A DNA stretch of 11,533 nt from an uncultured Clostridia bacterium (GTDB lineage: Bacteria > Bacillota > Clostridia > Oscillospirales > Acutalibacteraceae). The notes below the pieces were generated by a model that did not search any database, had not been told where the DNA came from, and saw nothing but the letters and a program-made list of their open reading frames with translations. The DNA is taken from assembly GCA_946186535.1 (NCBI GenBank), contig CAMHNT010000049.1:1-11533 (forward strand), given 5' to 3'. Numbering within the stretch: position 1 is the stretch's first letter; every line of letters begins with the position of its first letter. Below, in pieces: positions 5,042 through 11,452 of this stretch. The position numbers were made by a program, and so were the translations under genes.

Positions 5042-7345
5042 ATTGATCTGCTCCTTTTCGATTTTGATTTTTTCGGTAGGTTTGATTTTTTTATCCCCTT
5101 TGGTACTTCCGATATCAAAGAGATTCAATCTCAGCGCATTCGAAACAACACAGAAGCTCGAAAGACTCATCGCCGCCGCTCCGAACATCGGATTGAGCTG
5201 CCAGCCGGATATACCGATATAAACCCCGGCGGCAAGCGGAATTCCGATAATATTGTATATGAATGCCCAGAAAAGATTTTCATGAATATTTTTCAGAGTC
5301 TTGCGGCTCAGTCTGACAGCCGCCGGAACATCGCTAAGACGGCTTTTCATAAGCACAACATCAGCCGCATCAATAGCAATATCCGTACCTGCGCCCACTG
5401 CAATTCCGACATCTGCTCTCGTGAGTGCGGGTGCGTCGTTTATGCCGTCGCCGACCATCGCAACTCTACCGTACTCCTTGAGCTGCTTTATAACACGTTC
5501 CTTGCCGTCGGGCATAACCCCTGCCACAACCTCGTCAACTCCGGCAAGCTCGCCTATAACCTCAGCCGTTTTCACGTTGTCTCCTGTCAGCATAACAACA
5601 TGAATACCCATATTTTTAAGCTCGGAAATTGCTTCCGCGCTCTCTTCGCGGATAGTATCCGCAACTGCTATTATACCCAGAATTTCATCGTTTCTTCCAA
5701 AGAACAGCGGTGTTTTTCCTTCCTCCGAAAGACTTTCCGCTTTCGATTCAATCTCCTGCGAAACACTGCACTTTCCCATGATAAGCTTCAGATTGCCTCC
5801 CGTCAGCTCATCGCCGTTCAGCTTTGCGTTCAATCCGCTGCCCGACAAAGCTTTGAAATCCTCAACCTCTGCCGCCGTTAAATTCATTTCGGCAGCTTTT
5901 TCGGAGACAGCTTTCGCAAGCGGATGTTCGCTGTTTTTTTCAAGAGAATATGCAAGAGTTAAAAGCTCCTTTTCCGATATACCCCCATAAGGTATAATAT
6001 CCGTCACAACGGGCGTACCGTTCGTTATGGTGCCTGTCTTGTCGAGCGCTACTATTTGAGTTCTGCCGGTTATTTCAAGAGATTCCGCGGTTTTGAAAAG
6101 TATACCGTTCTTTGCACCCTTGCCGTTTGCGACCATTATTGCAACAGGAGTTGCAAGACCGAGCGCACACGGACAGCTTATAACAAGAACGGAAACGGCT
6201 CTCGCAACCGCAAATCCAACCGTTTCCCCGGCAATCAGCCAGACAGCCAGCGTCACCAGCGCAATCGAAATAACGACAGGCACAAACACACCCGAAACCT
6301 TATCCGCAACCTTTGCGATAGGCGCTTTTGTCGCCGCAGCGTCGCTTACTGTTTTTATGATCTGTGCAAGCGTAGTATCCTCTCCGACACGTGCAGCTTC
6401 ACATCGGATAAATCCCGATTGATTGAGCGTTGCCGCAGAAACCGAATCGCCGACAGTCTTGTCAACAGGAATACTTTCACCTGTCAGTGCCGACTCATCA
6501 ACGGCACTCGAACCGTCAATTATCACGCCGTCAACAGGAATACTTTCGCCGGGTCTTACAACAAAAACATCTCCCTTTTTCACCTGTTCGACAGGCACCG
6601 TCTTTTCCTCTCCTCCGCTCAGAACAACAGCCGTTTTCGGAGTCAGACCGATGAGATTTTTCAAAGCGTCGGTGGTCCTGCCCTTTGAGTGTGCCTCAAG
6701 CATTTTTCCGACTGTTATCAGCGTCAGTATCATAGCCGCCGATTCAAAATAGAACTCGTGCATATACCCCATGACCGTATCCGTATCGCTCTTTAACTGA
6801 GCGTCGGTCATAGCAAAAAGCGCAAATGTACTGTAAAGAAAAGACGCCGATGAGCCGAGCGCAACGAGCGTATCCATATTCGGCGCACGATGAATCAGAC
6901 TTCTGAAGCCGCTTATAAAAAACCTCTGATTTATAACCATAACGATTGAAGCCAAAAGCATCTGGACAATACCCATGGCAACATGATTGCCGTCAAAGAA
7001 CGGCGGCAGCGGGAACCCCCACATGGTATGCCCCATTGAAAAATACATCAGCACAATCAGAAACACAAGCGAAGAAATCAGTCTTTTCCTCAGAGTCGGA
7101 GTTTCCGTATCCTTAAGTGAGCTGTCGTCAGCCGCCTTACTCTCAGTCCCCTTAACGCTTGCACCATAACCGGCAGCCTCAACGGCGGCAATTATATCCT
7201 TCGGCGAAGCCGTTCCCTCAACGCCCATCGAATTTGTAAGCAAGCTCACCGAACACGATGTAACGCCGTCAACAGCCGAAACAGCCTTCTCAACCCTCGC
7301 ACTGCAAGCCGCACAGCTCATTCCCATAACATTATACTGCTCCAT
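4841..7345 (-). CDS. copA: Cu(I)-exporting P1B-type ATPase with fused C-terminal CopZ-like domain (copy 1)
   Basis: This membrane pump exports Cu(I) using ATP. In order along its 834 residues: an N-terminal heavy-metal-binding domain with GMSCAAC (C11, C14); membrane helices from about residue 88; actuator TGE (288-290); the transmembrane metal site CPC (391-393); phosphorylation site DKTGT (D435); SEHPLA (H474, P475); TGDN; GDGINDAP (632-639); and the last helices with YN (697-698) and MSLSS (726-730). CPC, YN and MxxSS are the copper (P1B-1) signature. After the last helix a charged linker leads to a second metal-binding domain with MMCPHC (C780, C783), resembling the chaperone CopZ. The ATG at 7345 follows GGAGGG at normal spacing. 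It is probably transcribed with csoR1 across a 238-bp spacer of repeats. It is about 80% identical to copA2 by eye. Confidence 0.95.
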   Translation of the reverse strand: MEQYNVMGMSCAACSARVEKAVSAVDGVTSCSVSLLTNSMGVEGTASPKDIIAAVEAAGYGASVKGTESKAADDSSLKDTETPTLRKRLISSLVFLIVLMYFSMGHTMWGFPLPPFFDGNHVAMGIVQMLLASIVMVINQRFFISGFRSLIHRAPNMDTLVALGSSASFLYSTFALFAMTDAQLKSDTDTVMGYMHEFYFESAAMILTLITVGKMLEAHSKGRTTDALKNLIGLTPKTAVVLSGGEEKTVPVEQVKKGDVFVVRPGESIPVDGVIIDGSSAVDESALTGESIPVDKTVGDSVSAATLNQSGFIRCEAARVGEDTTLAQIIKTVSDAAATKAPIAKVADKVSGVFVPVVISIALVTLAVWLIAGETVGFAVARAVSVLVISCPCALGLATPVAIMVANGKGAKNGILFKTAESLEITGRTQIVALDKTGTITNGTPVVTDIIPYGGISEKELLTLAYSLEKNSEHPLAKAVSEKAAEMNLTAAEVEDFKALSGSGLNAKLNGDELTGGNLKLIMGKCSVSQEIESKAESLSEEGKTPLFFGRNDEILGIIAVADTIREESAEAISELKNMGIHVVMLTGDNVKTAEVIGELAGVDEVVAGVMPDGKERVIKQLKEYGRVAMVGDGINDAPALTRADVGIAVGAGTDIAIDAADVVLMKSRLSDVPAAVRLSRKTLKNIHENLFWAFIYNIIGIPLAAGVYIGISGWQLNPMFGAAAMSLSSFCVVSNALRLNLFDIGSTKGDKKIKPTEKIKIEKEQINMELTLKIDGMMCPHCEATVKKALEEFAQVESAEVSHEKGTAVVKLSGEIDTAELKKAVTDKGYTVL
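5979..5995. promoter_or_regulatory. CsoR-box match inside copA1
   Basis: ATACCCCCATAAGGTAT; on the coding strand ATACCT, three bases, GGGGGTAT, an exact fit to the local operator pattern. It encodes IPYGGI from codon 451, in the ATP-binding domain just after the DKTGT region. copA2 has a box at the homologous codon. Protein constraint on DIIPxxGIS may explain part of the conservation. Confidence 0.35.
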
Positions 7346-7351
7346 AATCTC

Positions 7352-7583
7352 CCTCCTTTTTTTACACCGATTCCGAACACATTCTTTACACGAGTCATCG
7401 CCCGAGGCTGCGGACTTAAGGCGTCAGAGTTTCTTTTTTTACCCCGATTCCGAACATACTCTTTACACAAGCCATCGCCCGAGGGTGCGTACTTAAGGCG
7501 TCAGGGTTTCTATCTACCCGACTCATTGGACTTTTCCGACTTTTTTACCCCGATTCCCGTACGCACTTCCGACATGATCGCTG
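7352..7583 (-). repeat. Three partial copies (C, D, E) of the intergenic repeat between csoR1 and copA1
   Basis: The core CGATTCCGA occurs at 7368 and 7445, and as CGATTCCCG at 7551, so spacings are 77 and 106 bp. Copies C and D share ATCGCCCGAGG with the addB repeats but carry a different inner segment (ACTTAAGGCGTCAG). Copy D has the family tail CTCATTGGACTTTTCCGACT. Copy E is a 5' part abutting the csoR1 stop. The gene-proximal end of copy C carries the GGAGGG of copA1. Frames containing GIGVKK are open in all three on the minus strand (copy D: MACVKSMFGIGVKKETLTP, 7475-7416; copy E ends at a TAG at 7510). The spacer shows no terminator or clear promoter, so copA1 is probably read from the csoR1 promoter. 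Confidence 0.75.
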
Positions 7584-7997
7584 TCACTTCATAAGCTTCT
7601 GGAGTATCGTCACAAGCTCATCTATAGTTTCGTCATTTCCTGTACGGATATCATCGGCAACGCACGTTCTGATATGACTCGCCAGAAGCTCCTTATTAAA
7701 CGAATTAAGCGCCGAATTAACAGCCGAAACCTGTATCAGAATATCTGTGCAGTATGCATTGCTTTCAACCATGCCTTTGATTCCTCTTATCTGCCCCTCA
7801 ATTCGGTTCAGCCGATTTATGAGGCATTTATATTCCTCTTCGCTTCTTTCCTTCGTTTTGTGAGAACAGCACTTTTTCGTTTCATTCTCACAGCATTCCT
7901 TCTCCCCGGAACACTCTTCGGCAGCAGCCTCCGGGTTATTTTCCGAAACGATCTTTTCTTTTGATTTCGTTTTTTTCTTGCTCTTATTCTCTTTCAT
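7584..7997 (-). CDS. csoR: CsoR-family Cu(I)-sensing repressor with Lys/Glu/Cys-rich N-terminal extension (copy 1)
   Basis: CsoR proteins are all-helical tetramers that leave DNA when Cu(I) binds a Cys-His-Cys site. Counting from the ATG at 7997 (137 residues), the ligands are C83 (NAYCTDIL), H108 and C112 (SHIRTC). The core begins at about residue 51 with KCLINRLNRIEGQIRGIKGM. The preceding part is unusual: a basic KSKKKTKSKEK run, then an acidic segment with cysteines C29, C35, C36, C43 and C44. The same frame also opens with GTG at 8006. I prefer the ATG because GGTGA lies five bases before it and the GTG has no clear ribosome binding site. It probably represses its own promoter at 8057-8102 and copA1 downstream. 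It is clearly a paralogue of csoR2. Confidence 0.92.
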   Translation of the reverse strand: MKENKSKKKTKSKEKIVSENNPEAAAEECSGEKECCENETKKCCSHKTKERSEEEYKCLINRLNRIEGQIRGIKGMVESNAYCTDILIQVSAVNSALNSFNKELLASHIRTCVADDIRTGNDETIDELVTILQKLMK

Positions 7998-8056
7998 AGC
8001 CTTCACCCGACTTTCCCGAAAAATTTTTCAATGTCTCGGGTATTCAATCGCTTCAA

Positions 8057-8102
8057 ATACCCCCTATAGGTATATAATATACCCCTATAGGGTATTTGTC
8101 AA
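8057..8102 (-). promoter_or_regulatory. csoR1-copA1 promoter with two CsoR-type operators
   Basis: On the minus strand TTGACA (8102-8097), a 17-bp spacer and TATTAT (8079-8074) form a near-consensus sigma-A promoter. Operator ATACCCCTATAGGGTAT (8079-8095) fills the spacer. Operator ATACCCCCTATAGGTAT (8057-8073) covers the expected transcription start. Their centres are 22 bp apart, two helical turns. This is the expected layout for repression by a copper-released CsoR. The 8103-8218 stretch upstream is strongly AT-rich and otherwise empty apart from the tRNA promoter. Confidence 0.85.
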
Positions 8103-8166
8103 GTCCTTTTTAAAAAATTTATATAAAATATATTTAAATATTTAAGTCGCAAAAATTCACATTTTA

Positions 8167-8197
8167 TTAACAAATTCAGTCAGAAATATGCTATAAT
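8167..8197 (+). promoter_or_regulatory. Promoter of the tRNA-Val gene
   Basis: TGCTATAAT (8189-8197) is a consensus extended -10 about 20 bp before the tRNA 5' end. TTAACA (8167-8172) is a possible -35 at a long 19-bp spacing. Since the tRNA is isolated and has its own terminator, a dedicated promoter is expected. Confidence 0.6.
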
Positions 8198-8218
8198 AAA
8201 CATGTTCTCAGAAAACTC

Positions 8219-8294
8219 GGGAGCATAGCTCAGCTGGGAGAGCATCTGCCTTACAAGCAGAGGGTCACAGGTTCGAGCCCTGTTGTTCCCACCA
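8219..8294 (+). tRNA. tRNA-Val (anticodon UAC), CCA encoded
   Basis: A full cloverleaf folds: acceptor GGGAGCA/TGTTCCC (one G-U), D arm GCTC/GAGC with AGCTGGGA loop, anticodon arm TCTGC/GCAGA with loop CTTACAA, variable GGGTC, and T arm ACAGG/CCTGT with TTCGAGC. The anticodon TAC is at 8252-8254. Discriminator A and CCA are encoded. It lies between the two divergent csoR promoters on the plus strand. Confidence 0.96.
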
Positions 8295-8295
8295 G

Positions 8296-8330
8296 AAAAG
8301 TCGTTTGCAGAAATGCGGACGACTTTTTTT
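8296..8330 (+). terminator. Intrinsic terminator after tRNA-Val
   Basis: A 14-bp stem (8296-8309 with 8314-8327, including two T-G pairs) closed by a GAAA loop runs into seven T at 8324-8330. It should keep tRNA transcription out of csoR2. The 8331-8421 stretch after it is AT-rich, with only a weak GAAAATC/GATTTTC hairpin at 8367-8392. Confidence 0.9.
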
Positions 8331-8421
8331 GCTTTGACAGAATCAACATAAATTACGATAAAGAGTGAAAATCTAATAGAGGACGGATTTTCAAAAAAAT
8401 CTGAAAATATAAAAAAATATC

Positions 8422-8467
8422 TTGACAAATACCCCCGAGAGGTATATAATATACCTGTAGGGGGTAT
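8422..8467 (+). promoter_or_regulatory. csoR2-copA2 promoter with two CsoR-type operators, the second also serving as Shine-Dalgarno
   Basis: TTGACA (8422-8427), 17 bp and TATAAT (8445-8450) make a perfect-consensus promoter. Operator ATACCCCCGAGAGGTAT (8429-8445) lies in the spacer and ATACCTGTAGGGGGTAT (8451-8467) just after the -10, centres 22 bp apart, exactly as at csoR1. The AGGGGG at 8459-8464 in the second operator is seven bases before the csoR2 ATG and is the only Shine-Dalgarno candidate. With transcription starting near 8457 the leader would be only about 15 bases. Confidence 0.88.
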
Positions 8468-8471
8468 TATA

Positions 8472-8777
8472 ATGGAAAATAATAATTGCGGCTGTTCGCA
8501 TAAAACCAGACACAGAACGGACGAGGAGCAAAAAGCCCTGATTAACCGCCTGAACCGTATAGAGGGTCAGGTGAGGGGAATAAAAGGCATGATTGAAAAA
8601 GACGCCTACTGCACCGATATTCTTACTCAGGTTGCGGCGGTGACATCGGCTCTTAATTCGTTCAATAAGGAGCTGCTTGCGTGTCATATAAAAACGTGCG
8701 TTGCCGAGGACATCAGAAACGGCAATGACGAAACTGTCGATGAGCTTGTAAAAGTTCTTCAAAAGCTTATGAAATAA
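8472..8777 (+). CDS. csoR: CsoR-family Cu(I)-sensing repressor (copy 2)
   Basis: This is a 101-residue protein of normal CsoR length. It has the RLNRIEGQVRGIKGM DNA-binding helix region (residues 26-40) and the Cu(I) ligands C47 (DAYCTDIL), H72 and C76 (CHIKTC). An additional cysteine, C71, precedes the histidine where csoR1 has serine. The N-terminus contains CGCSH (C6, C8, H10), echoing CCSH at the end of the csoR1 extension, so a second metal site is possible. The ATG at 8472 is set by AGGGGG in the promoter-proximal operator. It is first in a plus-strand unit with copA2, 167 bp downstream. It probably autoregulates. Because the boxes are alike, cross-regulation with csoR1 is likely, which is inference. 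Confidence 0.94.
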   Translation: MENNNCGCSHKTRHRTDEEQKALINRLNRIEGQVRGIKGMIEKDAYCTDILTQVAAVTSALNSFNKELLACHIKTCVAEDIRNGNDETVDELVKVLQKLMK

Positions 8778-8944
8778 TATCGGCTGAAAAATTACTGTCC
8801 GCAATTTAAGCGTTTTTTTGAATGCGGCGAAATATTATAAAAACCGGACATAGCGCGACAAAATCCATTTCCTGAATTTTTGATATTTCCTTAATTTGTG
8901 GATAGCGGCTGAAAAATAATAAACATAAATACAGAGGTGAAATT
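8778..8944 (+). other. csoR2-copA2 spacer with weak long-range hairpin
   Basis: There is no gene here. TGTCCG (8796-8801) can pair with CGGACA (8845-8850), enclosing competing CCGCA/TGCGG arms. No T-run follows, so it is not a terminator. The motif CGGCTGAAAAAT occurs near both ends. AGAGGTGA (8933-8940) is the copA2 ribosome binding site. I see no strong promoter, so copA2 is probably co-transcribed with csoR2. Unlike the csoR1-copA1 spacer, it contains no copies of the intergenic repeat. Confidence 0.4.
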
Positions 8945-11452
8945 ATGGAACAATACAATATAACCGGCATGAGCTGCGCCGCATGCAGCGCCAGAGTAGA
9001 AAAAGCCGTTTCCTCCGTGAACGGCGTAATCTCCTGCTCTGTCAGTCTTCTCACGAACTCAATGGGCGTTGAGGGCTCGGCATCGTCGGGCGACATAATT
9101 TCCGCTGTCGAAAAAGCCGGCTACGGCGCAAGCCTAAAGGGCGCGGAAAAAATTTCCGTTTCCGAAGACAACGCTTTAAAAGACACCGAAACTCCCGTTT
9201 TGAAAAAACGTCTTATATCATCGCTTGTATTTCTGCTTGCGCTGATGTACTTTTCAATGGGACATATGATGTGGGGATTTCCTCTCCCACGCTTTTTTGA
9301 AAATAATCACGCTGCAATGGGTCTTGCGCAGCTTATCCTTGCGGCGGTTGTCATGGTTATAAATCAGAAATTCTTTATAAGCGGTTTTAAAAGTCTGTTT
9401 CACCGTTCGCCCAATATGGATACACTCGTGGCTCTCGGCTCGGCTGCCTCGTTTGCGTACAGTACCTACGCTCTTTTCGCAATGACGGACGCGCAGGTCA
9501 AAGGCAATTCCGATGCGGTTATGTCTTATATGCACGAGTTCTACTTCGAGTCGGCGGCTATGATTCTCACACTGATAACAGTCGGCAAAATGCTGGAGGC
9601 CCGCTCCAAAGGCAAAACTACGGACGCGCTAAAAGGTCTTATCAGCCTTACGCCGAAAACCGCCGTTCTTGAAGTTGACGGCGAGGAAAAAACAGTTCTC
9701 GCAGAGCAGGTCAAAAAAGGCGACATTTTCGTTGTGCGGCCGGGGGAGAGTATCCCTGTTGACGGAGTTGTCGTGAGCGGTTCAAGCGCCGTGAACGAGT
9801 CGGCTCTCACAGGCGAAAGTATCCCCGTTGATAAGGCTTGCGGCGACAGCGTTTCCGCAGCGACAATTAATCAGTCGGGCTTTATTCGCTGTCAGGCAAC
9901 AAGAGTAGGCGAAGATACTACCCTTGCGCAAATCATTAAAACCGTCAGCGACGCTCAGGCTACAAAAGCGCCTATTGCAAAAATTGCCGATAAGGTTTCG
10001 GGAGTGTTCGTGCCTGTTGTGATTTCGATTGCGCTTGTGACGCTTGCGGTTTGGCTTTTGGTGGGTCAGACGGTCGGCTTTGCGGTTGCAAGGGCGGTGT
10101 CGGTGCTTGTAATAAGCTGTCCGTGCGCATTGGGTCTTGCCACACCCGTTGCGATTATGGTAGGCAGCGGCATGGGAGCAAAAAGCGGTATTTTGTTCAA
10201 AACCGCCGAGTCCCTCGAAACGACAGGCAGAACTCAAATTATTGCGCTTGACAAGACAGGCACTGTCACAAACGGTACTCCCGAAGTCACGGATATTATA
10301 CCTATAGAGGGTATCTCGAAAGAGGAACTTCTAAAGCTTGCGTATTCGCTTGAAAAGAACAGCGAACACCCTCTTGCAAAAGCAGTTACGTCAAAAGCGG
10401 AGTCTGAGAACATCACGGCATATGAAGTCACGGATTTCAAAGCGATGTCGGGCAGCGGCGTTAAAGCTCGGCATAACATAGATACTCTCACAGGCGGCAA
10501 TTTGAAAATGATTTCAAAGGTCGGAGCTATCCCTAAAGAGCTTGCGGCGCACGGTGAAAGTCTGTCGGCAGAGGGGAAAACTCCGCTGTACTTCGCTAAG
10601 GGTGACAAAATTCTCGGAATTATTGCTGTTGCCGATACTATCCGAGATGACAGCGCAAAAGCAATTGCAGAACTAAAAAATATGGGTATTCACGTTGTAA
10701 TGCTTACGGGCGATAACGAGAAGACGGCAAATGTTATCGGTAAGCTTGCAGGGGTGGACGAGGTCGTCGCAGAGGTTCTTCCGTCGGGCAAAGAGCGTGT
10801 TATAACTAAACTTAAAGAGTACGGCAAAGTTGCAATGGTCGGGGACGGCATAAACGATGCGCCGGCTTTGACGAGCGCAGACGTGGGAATTGCTGTTGGC
10901 GCAGGCGCAGATATTGCGATAGATGCGGCTGATGTCGTTCTTATGAAAAGCCGTTTGAGCGATGTTCCGGCAGCAATCAGACTAAGCCGCAGAACTTTGA
11001 AAAATATTCACGAAAATCTTTTCTGGGCATTCATTTACAATGTAATAGGTATTCCGCTTGCGGCAGGGGTGTATATACATCTTTTCGGCTGGCAGCTTAA
11101 CCCGATGTTCGGAGCGGCAGCGATGAGTTTGTCGAGCTTTTGCGTTGTGACTAATGCGCTGAGATTGAATTTCTTTGACATTCACAGTTCAAAGAGAGAT
11201 AAAAAAATTAATCCCACAGAGGAAATAAAAATTGAAAAGGAGCAAAACACTATGGAAATCACATTGAACATTAAGGGCATGATGTGTCCGCACTGCGAGG
11301 CAACGGTTAAGAAAGCGCTTGAAGAGTTTTCGGGAGTTGAGAGCGCCGAGGTAAGCCACGAGAAAGGCACGGCGGTTGTTAAAGCAAAGGGCGAGGTTAA
11401 TGTTGACGAGCTTAAAAAGGCAGTAGTTGATAAGGGTTACGAGGTTGAATAA
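8945..11452 (+). CDS. copA: Cu(I)-exporting P1B-type ATPase with fused C-terminal CopZ-like domain (copy 2)
   Basis: A paralogue of copA1 with the same architecture over 835 residues: GMSCAAC near the N-terminus (C11, C14), TGE actuator loop, CPC in VISCPCALGLATP (392-394), DKTGT (D436), SEHPLA, TGDN, GDGINDAP, then YN and MSLSS in the last helices, diagnostic of Cu(I). The linker IKIEKEQNT leads to the terminal domain with MMCPHC (C781, C784). The one-residue length difference lies in the linker after the first metal-binding domain. Differences from copA1 are scattered conservative substitutions, with most in the first membrane segments and the ATP-binding domain, so both copies look functional. 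The ATG at 8945 follows AGAGGTGA. No terminator is visible after the stop. Confidence 0.95.
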   Translation: MEQYNITGMSCAACSARVEKAVSSVNGVISCSVSLLTNSMGVEGSASSGDIISAVEKAGYGASLKGAEKISVSEDNALKDTETPVLKKRLISSLVFLLALMYFSMGHMMWGFPLPRFFENNHAAMGLAQLILAAVVMVINQKFFISGFKSLFHRSPNMDTLVALGSAASFAYSTYALFAMTDAQVKGNSDAVMSYMHEFYFESAAMILTLITVGKMLEARSKGKTTDALKGLISLTPKTAVLEVDGEEKTVLAEQVKKGDIFVVRPGESIPVDGVVVSGSSAVNESALTGESIPVDKACGDSVSAATINQSGFIRCQATRVGEDTTLAQIIKTVSDAQATKAPIAKIADKVSGVFVPVVISIALVTLAVWLLVGQTVGFAVARAVSVLVISCPCALGLATPVAIMVGSGMGAKSGILFKTAESLETTGRTQIIALDKTGTVTNGTPEVTDIIPIEGISKEELLKLAYSLEKNSEHPLAKAVTSKAESENITAYEVTDFKAMSGSGVKARHNIDTLTGGNLKMISKVGAIPKELAAHGESLSAEGKTPLYFAKGDKILGIIAVADTIRDDSAKAIAELKNMGIHVVMLTGDNEKTANVIGKLAGVDEVVAEVLPSGKERVITKLKEYGKVAMVGDGINDAPALTSADVGIAVGAGADIAIDAADVVLMKSRLSDVPAAIRLSRRTLKNIHENLFWAFIYNVIGIPLAAGVYIHLFGWQLNPMFGAAAMSLSSFCVVTNALRLNFFDIHSSKRDKKINPTEEIKIEKEQNTMEITLNIKGMMCPHCEATVKKALEEFSGVESAEVSHEKGTAVVKAKGEVNVDELKKAVVDKGYEVE
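10298..10314. promoter_or_regulatory. CsoR-box-like site inside copA2
   Basis: ATACCTATAGAGGGTAT encodes IPIEGI from codon 452. It departs from the promoter operator pattern ATACCT-n3-GGGGGTAT at one position. It sits at the codon homologous to the copA1 internal box. The two boxes differ at four positions but keep both half-sites. Confidence 0.3.
11252..11452 (+). other. Nested in-frame CopZ-like 66-residue ORF with its own Shine-Dalgarno (inside copA2)
   Basis: ATG at codon 770 (11252) is preceded by AAGGAG (11237-11242) at nine bases, the same spacing as in copA1. It opens a 66-residue heavy-metal-associated domain, MEITLNIKGMMCPHC onward, ending at the copA2 stop. The bases between SD and ATG differ from copA1 while SD and ATG are kept. 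Separate translation is inferred, not shown. Confidence 0.4.

Noticed and set aside
5282..6752. Several long plus-strand open frames opposite copA1
   Set aside because: They are shadows of the copA1 codon pattern; composition is Ser/Thr/Arg-rich, there is no SD, and all copper-ATPase motifs lie on the other strand.
6764..6780. ATACCCCATGACCGTAT in copA1 as another CsoR box
   Set aside because: Only one half-site fits; three defined positions mismatch and the homologous copA2 codons do not keep it.
8367..8392. GAAAATC/GATTTTC hairpin as a second terminator
   Set aside because: It has a 12-base loop and AT-rich stem and is followed by A rather than T residues on the plus strand.
8180..8428. 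Minus-strand 82-codon open frame across the tRNA, containing ARTCDPLLVRQ
   Set aside because: It is an antisense reading of the tRNA-Val gene and its terminator; this peptide pattern is a familiar artefact of antisense tRNA translation.
8391..8804. Minus-strand open frame opposite csoR2 that resembles the frame opposite csoR1 (7674-7964)
   Set aside because: The similarity is explained by the csoR paralogy; both are antisense shadows with no ribosome binding site.
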